Of a stretch of 64,000 nucleotides of DNA, positions 28,001-39,970 are shown in pieces. The position numbers and the translations under genes were made by a program. A model generated the notes under the pieces. It was not told the DNA's origin. It searched no databases and worked only from the letters and a program-made list of their open reading frames with translations. The first letter of the stretch is position 1. The number at the start of each line of letters is the position of its first letter. Source of the stretch: Cyanoderma ruficeps (Eukaryota; Chordata; Aves; Passeriformes; Timaliidae); NCBI GenBank assembly GCA_008694505.1, contig VZDJ01000116.1, positions 19,147,716 to 19,211,715 on the forward strand. Reading direction: 5' to 3'.

Positions 28001-28654
28001 TGGCTTGCTGGACTCTATTAAAGCTGGTGCTGGAGACTTGAGAGCAGCTGAGGTTTGCAACTCTTGGATTCTGAACCGTCTTCTGTCTTCAGAGGTAGCA
28101 TTATTGTTTAGGGTATAGAACATTAAAATGCACAGTGAAGATGTAATGCTGCTGGACAATTCTGAGCTGCAGCTGATGGATTGGCTGTTGGTAGATGCTT
28201 ACTCTGCTAGTAGAGTGCTTGAGGCCATAACTGTGGCATTGCGACAAAAGTATTTGAGCATTATTAATGGACAAAGTTTCTGGGGAGAGGAGTGAACAAA
28301 TGCCTGCTGCAGAGAACTGGGGAACACTCAGCACCTACTTGGCAGCTTGCAGAGTTGGATCCAGAGGACACTCTGCTCAGAAAATATTGTCCCTCTAAAT
28401 AAACAAAAATGATGATTTGACAATTCACAGTGCAGAAATACATCTTTCACCTTAATCAGGAGGCCTGGCACAGCCTGTGCTGGCGGCTGGCACCAGAAGG
28501 GGTTGGTAGCAATAACTGCAATGGATGCATCTGGGAAGCTGAATGCCTTGATGATTTGAAGAAGCGTGCTGATGAGGTACTGAAGGATGTGGGGTGAAAC
28601 CCACTGAGTCAAAAAACCTGGCAACTGTATTGGAGAAGAATTCAGAAGTTATCC

Positions 28655-28738
28655 TGTGGGATGCAGGAGATGTGAGTTCAGGTCCTGGCTTGGCTGCTGA
28701 CTTCCCATGTGATTTCAGGGCTGGAAATCAAAAGGGAC
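28655..28738 (+). mobile_element. Amniote MIR-type SINE remnant (tRNA-like head and core)
   Basis: The run GAGTTCAGGTCCTGGCTTGG at 28674-28693, followed by GCTGACTTCCCATGTGATTTC, matches the MIR phrase 'gggttcaattcctggctctgccacagacttcctgtgtgacctt'. GAGTTCAGGTCC sits where the B-box of the ancestral tRNA promoter lies. The rest of the element downstream is too diverged to follow. Confidence 0.66.
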
Positions 28739-31700
28739 TTGGCATTTACAGGAGCGTAGCGGGAAGCAGTTTCAGTCCCCTCAGGCTCTATCTTGTGGGT
28801 TTCTGAATACTTCATCTCCTCACTCTAAACCAGGAATGAACATACTTTTTGGGATACAGAGAAAAGTTGAGAACAAGTATATTTATATATAGGAGGAATC
28901 CAGATACAATGATGACAAAAGGTCATGAAATGCCCAAATCAGTGTTCTTGGACAGTGCAGGCATTCCTCCTTCAGTAAGAGTAGAAATAGCTGGTGTTTC
29001 AGGTGTTGGATGCCAACTTTGCAGGAGGCAGATGTGAAACAGATGTGCATACACATATGCGAACAGACCTAGCTTAAGCAGTCACTTATCTGCACGAGTA
29101 GGTCTGATTTTGCACTAATAAACTCTAAAGAAGGCAACTCCCAGTTACTGTTCTTCTGGGCTTTATAAATATTTGTAACATCATCTGGAGTGGATCAGGT
29201 TTGTAGGACATTCTGTTAGCATTTGGTGCTTTTCATGTTGTAATCTCTTTCATTTCAATGGTTTGAAGCCACTTCATAATAAAAACCCCTTTGAAAACAT
29301 TTTCCTTTTTTCAGCTCCACGCTTTTTCTCACATTTTGCCTACAGCACCCCACCACTGCCCCTCTGTTGAGAAACCTGTGTAGGATCATCTGTATTGAGA
29401 CATGGCATGAAGTACTTTATGTGGATGGCTCCGTGGCCTGATGACTCTGGGCTGGAAGAGCCCTTTAGGTCAGCTCTTAAAATGATGTATTAGAGCATTC
29501 TAGAAGAACCCCAAACCAATCCAAACCCCAACCCACTCCTGCAATATGACCTGTATAATTTATTGGTGGCTCCACATTTGAGGAAGTTATTGTTCACCTT
29601 GGTGGTACAGAAATAATGTCCCGAAGATCTATTATCGTTGAAGACTGCAGATATTAGAGTTTCTTTTGGAAAGCTGGTGACTTGGAGAAGAGCTCCTATC
29701 ACAAGAAGCACAAAAAAAGACAGATGTTTCTTATGTTATCTTTCCACTGAACCCAAAGACAAATTTAGTCTGGGATAATAGATTTAGGTCTGCATTTTGT
29801 CTGCTTTGTATAATCCCCTCTCCCTGTGCCCGATGGTGTTTAAAGTATTCCTTTGGTTCATCTCACATCTGATTATTATAGTTTTTAATTATTGATGAAG
29901 TAATTATTATCATAGAGTAATTTACTTAGGTCTTTTTGTAGCCCATCTCTTCAAGGTAGCTGAGTTTGTGTTCCTTCTGTGTTGTAAGAACTTATTCCAT
30001 CCAGCTGCATAAACAGCCTGCTGTGGGTTGGAAACCAGTGTTATATATCCCCACCAGGGAACAGCCACCCATAGTGTCTGGAGAGGCCAGAAAAAGTTTT
30101 AACTGCATTTTGGTTAGATCTAGTCGAACCTTCCATTTTGAGGATGAGAACCCTATCTACAGAGTCAAACAGCCTCATTTACTATCTTTGTGACTCTGTT
30201 CTCCTCCATTACCTAGAAGGGCAAAGGTATCTAAAGACTGGGGTGAGGCTCTCTTAAGAATAGCTGGTATCTTTTTCTGACAGCATTTATTGTTTCAGCA
30301 AATGGGATGAAGCTGATGCTGCAGACCAACAAAAGCATTCTTACTGCAGGCTGTGGCTGTCTGGGATTTTTTGCAAGGGGTCACACAAAGAGTGGAGTTT
30401 CCTGAGGTGGTGTGTTTCACCCCTGCTGACCTGCTGCCACATTGAATCAGTGCTGCTGTTCCCTGGGCATGACACTCTGCTTTATGGTAGTCACTGGAAG
30501 GCAAAAATGTAAACAATCATAAGCTCTGTGCTGTTATAATCCATGTATTAAAACCGTGCTGAAGACCACTTTATAGTTCTCATCACAGCAGAATCAAGGC
30601 CCCTAATTCTCCCTTGGAGCAGAAGTAAACAACTTTAGGCCTCATGAGCATTAAATGTCTTTTGGACAGATGAGCTAATTTTTGTTGTGGCAGAGCAGTT
30701 CGTGACCCAGTTTCAAGGGATGCAAATTGTTCATGTCTCCTGGCACTAGTGAATAATGCAGAGTTGGACCTCTTCTTGGGCTGGCTTTCTGATGTTAATG
30801 AGCACCATTTGTTTTTTTCCCCTGAGTGGGAATGGAATGAGAGCACATGTCTTAATTGTGCCTAGGTGTGAAAGATGCTACCTTGTTCTTTTAAGAGCAT
30901 GAAAGAAGTAAACTCCTTCCACTCTTCCTACTGAGGACACCAAGCAGCATCCAGCATGGAAATTTGTTGAGTCAGCTTTTCACAAGTGACTCCTATGACA
31001 CAGATCTTCCACAGCAATCTCCTCTGGGGCTGGGTGCATATATGTTTTGCCAGAGATATATGGGCAGAAAAATGGCTGTGGCAGTGCCTCCTGCTCATTG
31101 TGGATAAAAGGATCTGGATCTACGTAAGAGCTCCTAATTTAGGATGTTGAACTGTAGTGTGGCACAGCATTGAAAAGAGGAACCTTGTCCAGAGCTTAGA
31201 GCCTTTCTCAGGGTTAAGGTTATGTTCACTGAGAGTTTCAGGGAAAATAAGCCTCTGTTTTGCTTAATATTAGCCCCTATTCTGGTTTCCAGCAGAGTGA
31301 GGGCTGTGAAGTCAGGAGAGAGCATCCTCCGTTCTGGCTGTGCATTTTACACATTTTTGTGCATTTTGTAGTAAAGGCAGATTGGGCATTCTCCTGCCCC
31401 AGGTCCTGTTTTTGGGTTGCAGAGAGATGTGTCACTTCCATGGTCACAGTAATTTTGGGCTTGCAATTCTGTTGGTAATGTGGGATTACCAATTGCTTGC
31501 TCCTTCAGATCAGCAAGTTTTAGAGGATTGGCTGGCACATATCTTTGGTAACCACATGTAAGTCTCTTTGGTTTTATTTTGCTGAAGTAACACTGGCTTA
31601 TATGAGTTGACAGGTGACTGTATATGGGAAGAAAGGTTTGCTGGAGCAGCTGTTGTGTTTGGACGTGTGTGTGAAACTCCAGTATTGCCAGCCTTGAGGG

Positions 31701-32446
31701 ATAAAATGGTTGAAAGTCCTAATCTTATCCCTCCTCACCGGTGGGTCTTGCATTTACACAACTCTTCTTGCACTTGAAATGTTTAGTGGGAAATTCTACA
31801 TTCTTCTACCTCTTCCCTGGGCACACACACACCCACGCTTGACCTAGACAAGAGCATGTTCAGGAACAGCAAATTCCTTCCATGAAAAGGAGAAATGAAT
31901 AGTGCAATAAGTGAGTCACCTTATTGTTAGGATACTGAATTATTCAACTTCATGCACATCATTAACATATCATTGACCACAGCAGAGTTTGGCAGGTATA
32001 TTAACTTCATTCTGTTTGCTTGTAAAAGAACAGATGGGGGTTGGTCAGCTTCATATGGCAGGATGAAAGGCCTCAGACACTCAGTAAGAGATGAAACATT
32101 AAGGAGAATTGCACATTAAGGTAGAGTTCAGGCTGAGTTTTCTTACAAGTAGAAGTAATAAAATATACTTTTATTATTTTAATGACCATGACCATGGCTG
32201 GAATTACAAAGGTCACTCTGAGATCTAGAGGAAGGAAGAAAAGAGTATGATCAAGAGAACAACTCTTTTTTATTTCCTTTGCCATTACCTACAACCAAGG
32301 TTACATTCTTCTTGTGCCAAATGGTTACAGCACCAGGCAGGTCTCCAGTGTGATTTACCTGCATTACTTTGTACATACCTATGATTTTGTTTGTGAGACA
32401 GTTAAACGTGTGCCAAAAGATGTGGCTTTCAGGGTAGTGAGTGTCC

Positions 32447-32478
32447 ACAGTTCCAGCTGACAACAGTTCCAGCTAACA
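32447..32478 (+). repeat. 16-bp tandem duplication
   Basis: ACAGTTCCAGCTGACA is followed directly by ACAGTTCCAGCTAACA, one difference. Confidence 0.85.
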
Positions 32479-33193
32479 GAGGGCATCTAGCAAATTGGGT
32501 GTGGACTCTTCCGTGCATGAAGAGACTCTGTGTGCTCTGGTTCAGGGTAGCATCTCTCCTTGCTGTTGTGCAGAAGGATTAGGAGCCAGTAGCCTTTCCA
32601 TAATGGTCGCATCCTGTTTGTGGTGTCAGGAACACCTACAGCTAACCATGGTGTCTTCCTGCTTAGAGCTCTTATCTGACCATTGTGTCCTGGTGTTTTG
32701 GGTTTCTTGACACACAAGATGGCATTTCACAAGTTGAAGTACTAGAAAAAGGAAGGGAGGTGACATCCAGTGCTGCAGGTAGATGCAGGGCTTTTTGGGA
32801 TATTCTGCAGGATCTGAGGTACGGGATACAGGATCTTTAAAGTCTTCCTTGGTAATGTGGTTGAAGAACAGCTGGAAATTTGACTTTTCCATGTTTTCAC
32901 CGGCTCCCATGGCCCTCAGTGTGTTAATAGCCAGAGCAATCCTCTTTTAGCATGGGGGGTGTGAACTGCTGTCATTAGAGCAGGTTAGGAATTTGCTGGT
33001 GAGCTTTGTGTTGAATGCTATTTCCAGTGCCTGGTCTGTTTGTTTCTTTTGGGTTTTCAATCTACCTGTCAGCTCCTTATTCATTATTTGTAGCTTTCTG
33101 TTCTCCAAATGTTGACCTTTTCCAAAAGGAGAGTGTAGGAAGAGAGCTGTCTTTCCTAGGAAATGAGTTGTACAAAGAGAAGTAAAATACAGT

Positions 33194-33225
33194 AAGGAAG
33201 GAAGGAAGAGAGAGAAAGAAAGAGT
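33194..33225 (+). repeat. Purine simple repeat (AAGG)n/(GAAA)n
   Basis: About three and a half AAGG units pass into GAGA and GAAA units. The run is entirely purine on the plus strand. Confidence 0.85.
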
Positions 33226-34609
33226 GTGGGGGAGAGGGCTGAAATCCATTTTTGATCATGGTAGTGGGAGAAGTCAGGAAGCAGTGCTGCAAGCCTGGAT
33301 TAAGTGAGAAACCAGCCTATATTGTGTTTACACAAGGCAAATACTGAGGTTATTACATTAGTTAAACTGGCAAGAGAGCTCCCCTTGTTATTAATCTAAT
33401 ATTGCAGTGGCTGGAATTCAGGTAATTGTGCCTGTGGCAGACACTTCTAGAAGTTCATGCCTGACTAATACTTTTGGGGGACAAAACCTGACAAGAAATG
33501 AATTACCCTAGATACAACGTTCACTTAATAGTCGAGGTCCTCTACATCCATCATTTGACACAAAGCTCTTATTCCTGAATCTGAGTATGTGCTTGAGCTC
33601 CTTCTTGCTTTATGTGCATTTTTATTCACTTGCCCACATACACAAATATACATCTTCCTAGCCTTTATGATTATACAGAAAATGTCAGAATGGGAACTGA
33701 AGCATTAGCTGTCTCCCCAGGAGTTCAGGCAGCCGGAATGAATAATTTTCAGAGGTTTGAACAAGCTTGTTCATTAAGTGAGGTGTTAACCCTGAAATTT
33801 GTGGATGACCAATTAAGCACCCATAATGACTCACAAGTGACAGTTTTAGCAAAAACACCCAGATAATTTGTTGAGTCATGAACTCATCCTGTTGGAAGCC
33901 CTGTGTAGCACAGGATAGAAATATTTGGCTACTTCTTGCTCATGTATACATGTAGCTTTAGTACAGCAAATGCAGAATAGTTAGAGAAAAAGAAAGCCTG
34001 TGCAGAACATTCTGTGCATACAAATAGTGATGATTATTCATGGTCTCAATTTGTCTAGTTAGATGGGACATGGATTAACTGGATAATATGTGACAGAATC
34101 CAGGCCTTTTTTTCACAGTGTTTGTCTGTCTTGCTCTAGGATGTGAAATAATGTATTGCATGGAAACCCCTGCTCTGAATTGTCCATCTGTGGATAGACT
34201 CACCTTGATTACATGTGTGTGGTTGTTTGAAAGTGGATGAGCCTTGTCCCAGTCCCTCTACCCCACCTCTGTTGCAATTAACACTGGACCAGAGCAATAA
34301 ATGTCTAACTCAGGCCTAGCTACACTAGGATTTGCTGTCTTGTGGTCTGTTGATGAAAGATTTTGTGGCTTCATACACAAAATGAAATGTTAGTGGGTGA
34401 GTACCACCTCATATGGTGGGGCTGAGCTCTTGCTGATGTATGACAACATCACAGTACCATCCAAGGCCGGTCAGGGATACCCTCCTGGTGCCACCCATGT
34501 CCACATTAAGGTAAGAGCTGGCAAATTCCTCTTATGTGGGGCCAGAAAGTGTAACTGAACACTGAGAATGGAAGAGGCAGCAAGGTTGTTTTAACTGCCA
34601 GGAAGAAAA

Positions 34610-34671
34610 TATAGCTCTGAATCTGTAATAAAATTGAAAGTATAGATCTGAATCTGTAACAAAACTGGAAG
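34610..34671 (+). repeat. 31-bp tandem duplication, two diverged copies
   Basis: Copies at 34610-34640 and 34641-34671 share TCTGAATCTGTAA and the GAAG-like end, with four differences. This is older than the 61.4-kb duplication. Confidence 0.88.
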
Positions 34672-37184
34672 TCTGGTGCCGATCATGTGAATTAGGGAGG
34701 GCAGAAACAACCATGAACTTGGGTGGCTGTGACTCAAATTTACTGGTGCCTCCTCATTCTAGGCATGCTTTTAAACAACTGACCCAAGACACCAGGTATC
34801 TTGGACACAGCTGATCATTTTAACCAAGCAAGTAGCCCTCTGAATATTTTATGATTGAAAGTGTTTATCCTTTTGTACAGGAATGGAGAGGATTTACTCT
34901 GGTGGAGTGCTGTAAGGAGCAGTTTGAAAGAGGAGTTGTCTTTTCCCTCTCTGTTTGGAGGCAAATGGAACGGCACACTTAAATGAGGGTTGACAACCCA
35001 TTAGCCAAGAACTGGTAATCCATTGTATCAAAAAGGTAGGACAAATCAGTCCAAGAGAAAATGATGAATCTTCAGGCTTCATATCAAAGCTTAGAACAGA
35101 GATAAACAGTAAAGAGAATCAGAAGCCTGGAAAGATGCAGTTTATTTCTTCTATTACAAACACGTCTAGTTGGGCAAGGGTGGCCAAAGACACTGTCACC
35201 TTGCATTCCTGGCCCCTGGCAGTCAGAAGTTTGTTCTGGTTGTCAGTAGGACAGGATGACACCAAGTCTTGGTGCACAGGGCTGAGGAACTTGTTTTCAC
35301 CCCCACAGTAGGCAACTAAGCAATACTTGTTCTTTAATTGCTGATAAAAACCTGACTGGTGAAGCTGATGTGTTAAATATATCACAGGCCAGACTCAGCT
35401 TTGGTCAAGGAGGACCCATTTTCTGCTGAAATTAATTAATTACAATCAAGATAAAATTAAATTATCTGGAAGCAGTCAGAGCAATTAGTTCAGCCACTCA
35501 TGCTTGCTTTGGTTTGCTGGAAGGCACAGGATGTGCATGTGTGTGTGAAATAGGTTCATGGAACACCTGGCACTGCTGTGGTGCAGGAGAGGAACTTTTC
35601 CCTTACTCCCTTGCTTACAACAAACTGGGTCACACCTGCATCTTCTTTTCAGCTGTAATTGTACAACCACAGCCACTCACAGTGCCAGGGCCTGGGAAGA
35701 AATTAGTTATAAAGCAACAGCAGCAGCTTCTATTGCCTGTTACCTATCATTAGCAAAAAATATCAGCACAAATATATCTGATATGTTTCTAGTTAGTTTA
35801 TGGAAGCACAGTGTTCCTCCTAGCTTTTCTCCTTCCGTCTTCTCATTCAGCTTCGAAATCATATATGGGATATCAATTTTTGCTCAAGAGATGGTAAAAA
35901 GGGAGACTAAGGGGTTGGTTGTTATCTGAAGGGCTTGGCAGCTTAGGTTTACTAGAAACAGCACCAGCTGGAAAAATACAGGGAAAATAATGTCACAGTT
36001 AATGCTTAGCAGGTCAAATCCAGGGCTTACAGTTTTCTGTTGTGGGGTATTTCAGGGACATCATGGTAAAGGACAGGTGTAGAAGAAACTAAAAAGAATT
36101 TATTTTGCAGGAGCTCATGGGGGTTTCTTTAAAGTAAAGGAATGGTACCAAGGCAAAGGGTTCCTGTACCTAATGTGTGAGCAGAGGTAGCAGGTGGTCA
36201 AGGACAAATGACAGAAAAGACAAGAAAGAGGATAAAAAGCAATCTTGTGGTTGGTCACGTAAGTTAGGAAGAAATAGGGAGAAATTGAAGGAAGTGAAGA
36301 GTAACTAGAAAGGAGTTGTGAAAAGACAGGTAGGACCTCAGGGTAGGGAAGCCTGAAGAGAGCACGTGTGTGGAAGTAGCAGATGTAGAGAATAAAGAAA
36401 AACAGGCACTGTGGCCAAATAATGGAGGGCAAAACAGCTTAGTGTGCCCACAGGGAATCTGCAGGACTCCCCACAGCCTGGCACTGCTGTTGCAGAGTAC
36501 CTGTTGTCTTGCTGCCTGTTGCCATTCTCAAAACGTGCTCTTGCTCTCAGCAGCTTTTGGGGGAGCTCACACAGCTAAACGTGCTATGATTTATCCCTTA
36601 CCATAATATGAGCAAAGAAGATTTCAGATGAACTCCCTCTATTATAAGCCCTTTCTTAACAGCCAGGACACCAAGTAAATGCTGCGTATACACTGAATTT
36701 AATGCACACATGCAGTCACCAACCTCAGGGTTTTGAGCAGTCTGATCTATTAGTAAATCTGTCCTGCATGCTCCATGAAGAGTCAGATGTTAAAAATGAG
36801 AACTTCAGTAACTGTTTTGTGTCCCCTATTTACTGTGTGGCCTTTTGCTGCTCAGAGATTGCAATTTCCTTTTGCTTGGAGCTACATACAGTGAAAATTG
36901 GAGTTTATCCCCAATGCTTTCAGATGTGATTGCCTTCTTTGTAGGTTAAAATTCAGCCAGTTGGTAAAGTAGGGGCTTTTGCTAAACCATCAACTATGCT
37001 ATTACATGCCTTTGGGAAAGTTGCAGCGCAGGGCAAAAGAGGAAAGTGCTAGAAGTATTCTATGGAATTATGCTGTTAAATATGTATTGAGAATCAGTTA
37101 CAATGATGCCATTTTCCAGACTTGTTACCATTACAGATTTATGTGATGCTATCTTCTAGTTTCATTATATATTTCATCAGAAGA

Positions 37185-37262
37185 AAAAACCCGACCAACA
37201 AACCCAAAACAGGCATCCCCCCCAAAAACCCATCAAACCTACCCACACGCCACCAAAACCTG
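37185..37262 (+). repeat. A/C-rich low-complexity tract
   Basis: Repeated short blocks of C and A (ACCCAAAAC, CCCCCCAAAAACCC, ACCAAAACC) with very few G or T. The strand asymmetry is strong. Confidence 0.7.
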
Positions 37263-39599
37263 CCCTGGAACTTTAACTTCATAAAAACTGGAAAATTATA
37301 GATATGAACTATTCCTTTGCATTCCTCTCTTATATTGCTTTCTTTTTTGTCCTTTTAAAGTCTACTAATATGACTTTTTTTTTTTTTGTTTTCTTCTGAA
37401 CAGCCTTGTTTGGCAGATACATAAGTAAACACGTATTCAAAACAACAATAAATACTGCCATGCAGTTGTATATGCCCTAGGATTTTCCACCAGATGGGTG
37501 TATATTTGTAAAGCAATAACAAAACTATGCTTGTATCATGCAATACCTTAAAAAGCCCCAATATGTACATGGAAGTCAAAGCATAAGAGTTCTTGTCTGC
37601 CTCTCCTGTTGAATGATTTCATCTTCTCTCTGTGTCTATCTTGTGTGTCCCTCTTGTGTGCCCTGGGTAACTGCAGCCTGGGGGGCTGAAAGAATAGATG
37701 GAGCATCCATGTGGAAAGGAAAACACCAAACCAGCTTTGGATGTTTGCTGCTGAAAGCGAAGATTCTGTGGAGATGGGAGTAAGGGAGTGTCTCAGATCA
37801 GCTGATGTGCATGGTCTGGGTTTCCCAGTGGACAGACATCCATGTGGCAGAACCCACCATGCCAGCACTGTTGGTAAAATCACGGGGTGTCAGCAGAGAG
37901 GCTGGCCCTCAGTGGTGATGCAGAATTGATTTGTGCTCTTACTCCTGGAGACGGGTCCCCCTGAGCCAAGGCTGATGCACACTGGCAGGGAGTGATGCAT
38001 AGGCAACTTGTTCTGTGCTGCATATCTGTTGTGACAGAAAATAAATGGCTTGTTCTCTACTCTTGTCAGGGTAATGCTTTCCGTGGGCACCAGAGAGAAA
38101 GGAGGATAAAAAAGGAGAACCACAATTAAAAAAAATGTGGCCAGATATGTGTCATTTCTGACACTGTTACAATAAGGTTAGTGTCTGAGTAGCTTAAGCT
38201 ACCTAGAAATGAAAAGTCAGGTACAGAAACTTGGGCTAAATTTATCACCCCAAGTGATAGTAAGACCCAGAACCTGTCTAGCAAGTTACACTCTCTCCTT
38301 CCTTTATGGGGATAAATTAACAGCATTATAGGGTGCATAAATTGCATTTATACCACACAGATTTGTAAGGGCTGTGTATCAGGAAGAACTGTCTTCTCTG
38401 CTAATGACAAAGTTGCTTTGGTCTTTCCAGAGCTTGACATATTGAAGCATAATCCAGCTATTTTCTTGTTCTTTTTTCAGCATTGTCATCTTGTCCTTGA
38501 TTATTTTGTTTGCCCAGTGACTGTGTTTTCCTCTTGTATCCTGTCTTCTTCCTTCCTTTCTAAGTGAGGACAGAATGACAGTGAGTCTTGATGGGTGGCA
38601 TATTTGACAGGGGTTCTTTTAATCCCATTGCTGAAATATCTGTACTGTAGCACTGATTTTGTTCACTAAAATATTTCTTGAGGACTGAAAGGGAATCAGG
38701 TCAGTCTGGAAGAGGGAAAAGAGGAAGGTAAGACTTGACTGGGCTTTCATTTGCTTGCAAGTGAACCTGTAAACTACTCTGCTGCATATTCTGCATTTTC
38801 TTTTGGGCCACTTAGACCAGCAGACTTTATTGTGTCATCTTTTACTTCTGAGACAAAGGTCAGACACTAGTCTGGCCTCACTGTATTTGGAAGGGGTATC
38901 AGAACCCTGTTTAGTACTCTGAATGCTAAGAAATGGGCTTCCTCCTTTGAGCTTGTGGGTCAGGCCCTTCTGCACTGTGTGTGCAGTGTACCTGACTGGT
39001 TTTCCTCAGGGCACCGTCTCATGATGGATAATATTGAAATACTTGTTTCTGCCATGTTCTTAGGGCACAACCCAGACTGGATTTGATTCTCACTCATGCT
39101 GACTACTATTGTCTGGCTTCACACTCTCAGCTTTTACTAAACTGGTTCTATTCTTTGTCCCATCCCAGAGGCATATTCATCTTTTCTTCTAAGGGAAGCC
39201 ATTATCTCCTAAAAGTCCCTTTCCTTCTGCGCAGCAATTCTGACAACATTACTTTCTCTGGCCTGGTCAAAAATACACAAGCATTTACTGTAGCTTTCCC
39301 CCTGCCCTGACTTGTTCTCAGTCTTGTCAATCTCTCCTGCAGAAACTCAGCTCCACAGTGCACTGAGGATAGGTCTTGCAGAGTGTTCCCAGGAAGAAAA
39401 TCCCTTGCTGCTTCAATGGGCAGGATTATATGTAGCCTGCAAGATACACAAAGTAATCCTTCCAGTGCACTCAGGGCAAGTAAGACCTCTGCAGTAGCTC
39501 TGTGGCCAGTCTAAGTTCACATAAAGAAAGATAAAGATCATTTTAAGAGACTCTTTCAGAGAAAAATGAAGATACTCAAACACAGGGTAACCTGGCATA

Positions 39600-39970
39600 C
39601 AAGGAAAACTTGAATGGATGGGGATTGTTCAGCTAAAGAAGAGGAAACTGAAGAGGGATGATAAAATGAATGTAAAACACAGTTTTTTACGTTAAAAAGG
39701 GTTTATTTTGNNNNNNNNNNNNNNNNNNNNNNNNNNNNNNNNNNNNNNNNNNNNNNNNNNNNNNNNNNNNNNNNNNNNNNNNNNNNNNAGTTCATATGAA
39801 AAAGTTTATAGTGAGTAAAGCCTGATATAGCTCCTGAGAGGTGTCCTTTCTTGTATCAGAGGTCATTAAAAACAGACCAGGCAAATATCTCTTGGGAGTG
39901 ATTCAGAGGAATTACATCCTGCCTGGGGAATGGAGGCTGGTTAGACAACATCTCCAGAGCTCACTAATTC
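39600..39970 (+). mobile_element. CR1 LINE 3' end interrupted by an assembly gap
   Basis: Left of the gap, GGGATTGTTCAGCTAAAGAA at 39621-39640 followed by GAGGAAACTGAAGAGGGATGA resembles the CR1 phrase 'tgttcagcctggagaagagaaggctgaggg' in spacing and content. Right of the gap, AGAGGTCATTAAAAACAGACC, then ATCCTGCCTGGGGAATGGAG and GCTGGTTAGACAACATCTCC, correspond to the final CR1 block that runs up to 'ctggactagatgacctc'. Both halves are on the plus strand and in the order expected of one insertion, with the 78-N gap (39711-39788) inside. The short terminal microsatellite typical of CR1 is not obvious. No coding capacity remains. Confidence 0.6.
39711..39788. other. Assembly gap (78 N)
   Basis: A run of unresolved bases inside the CR1 fragment at 39600-39970. 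The left flank ends in TTAAAAAGGGTTTATTTTG. Confidence 0.98.

Larger units (their letters stand above)
25071..39599. other. Intronic sequence, no supported gene
   Basis: Contains one MIR remnant, the 16- and 31-bp duplications and simple repeats. A short AT-rich block with repeated ATTATTA/TAATTA motifs lies at 29860-29925, and a purine-rich stretch at 36050-36400 shows no recognisable origin. Confidence 0.6.
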
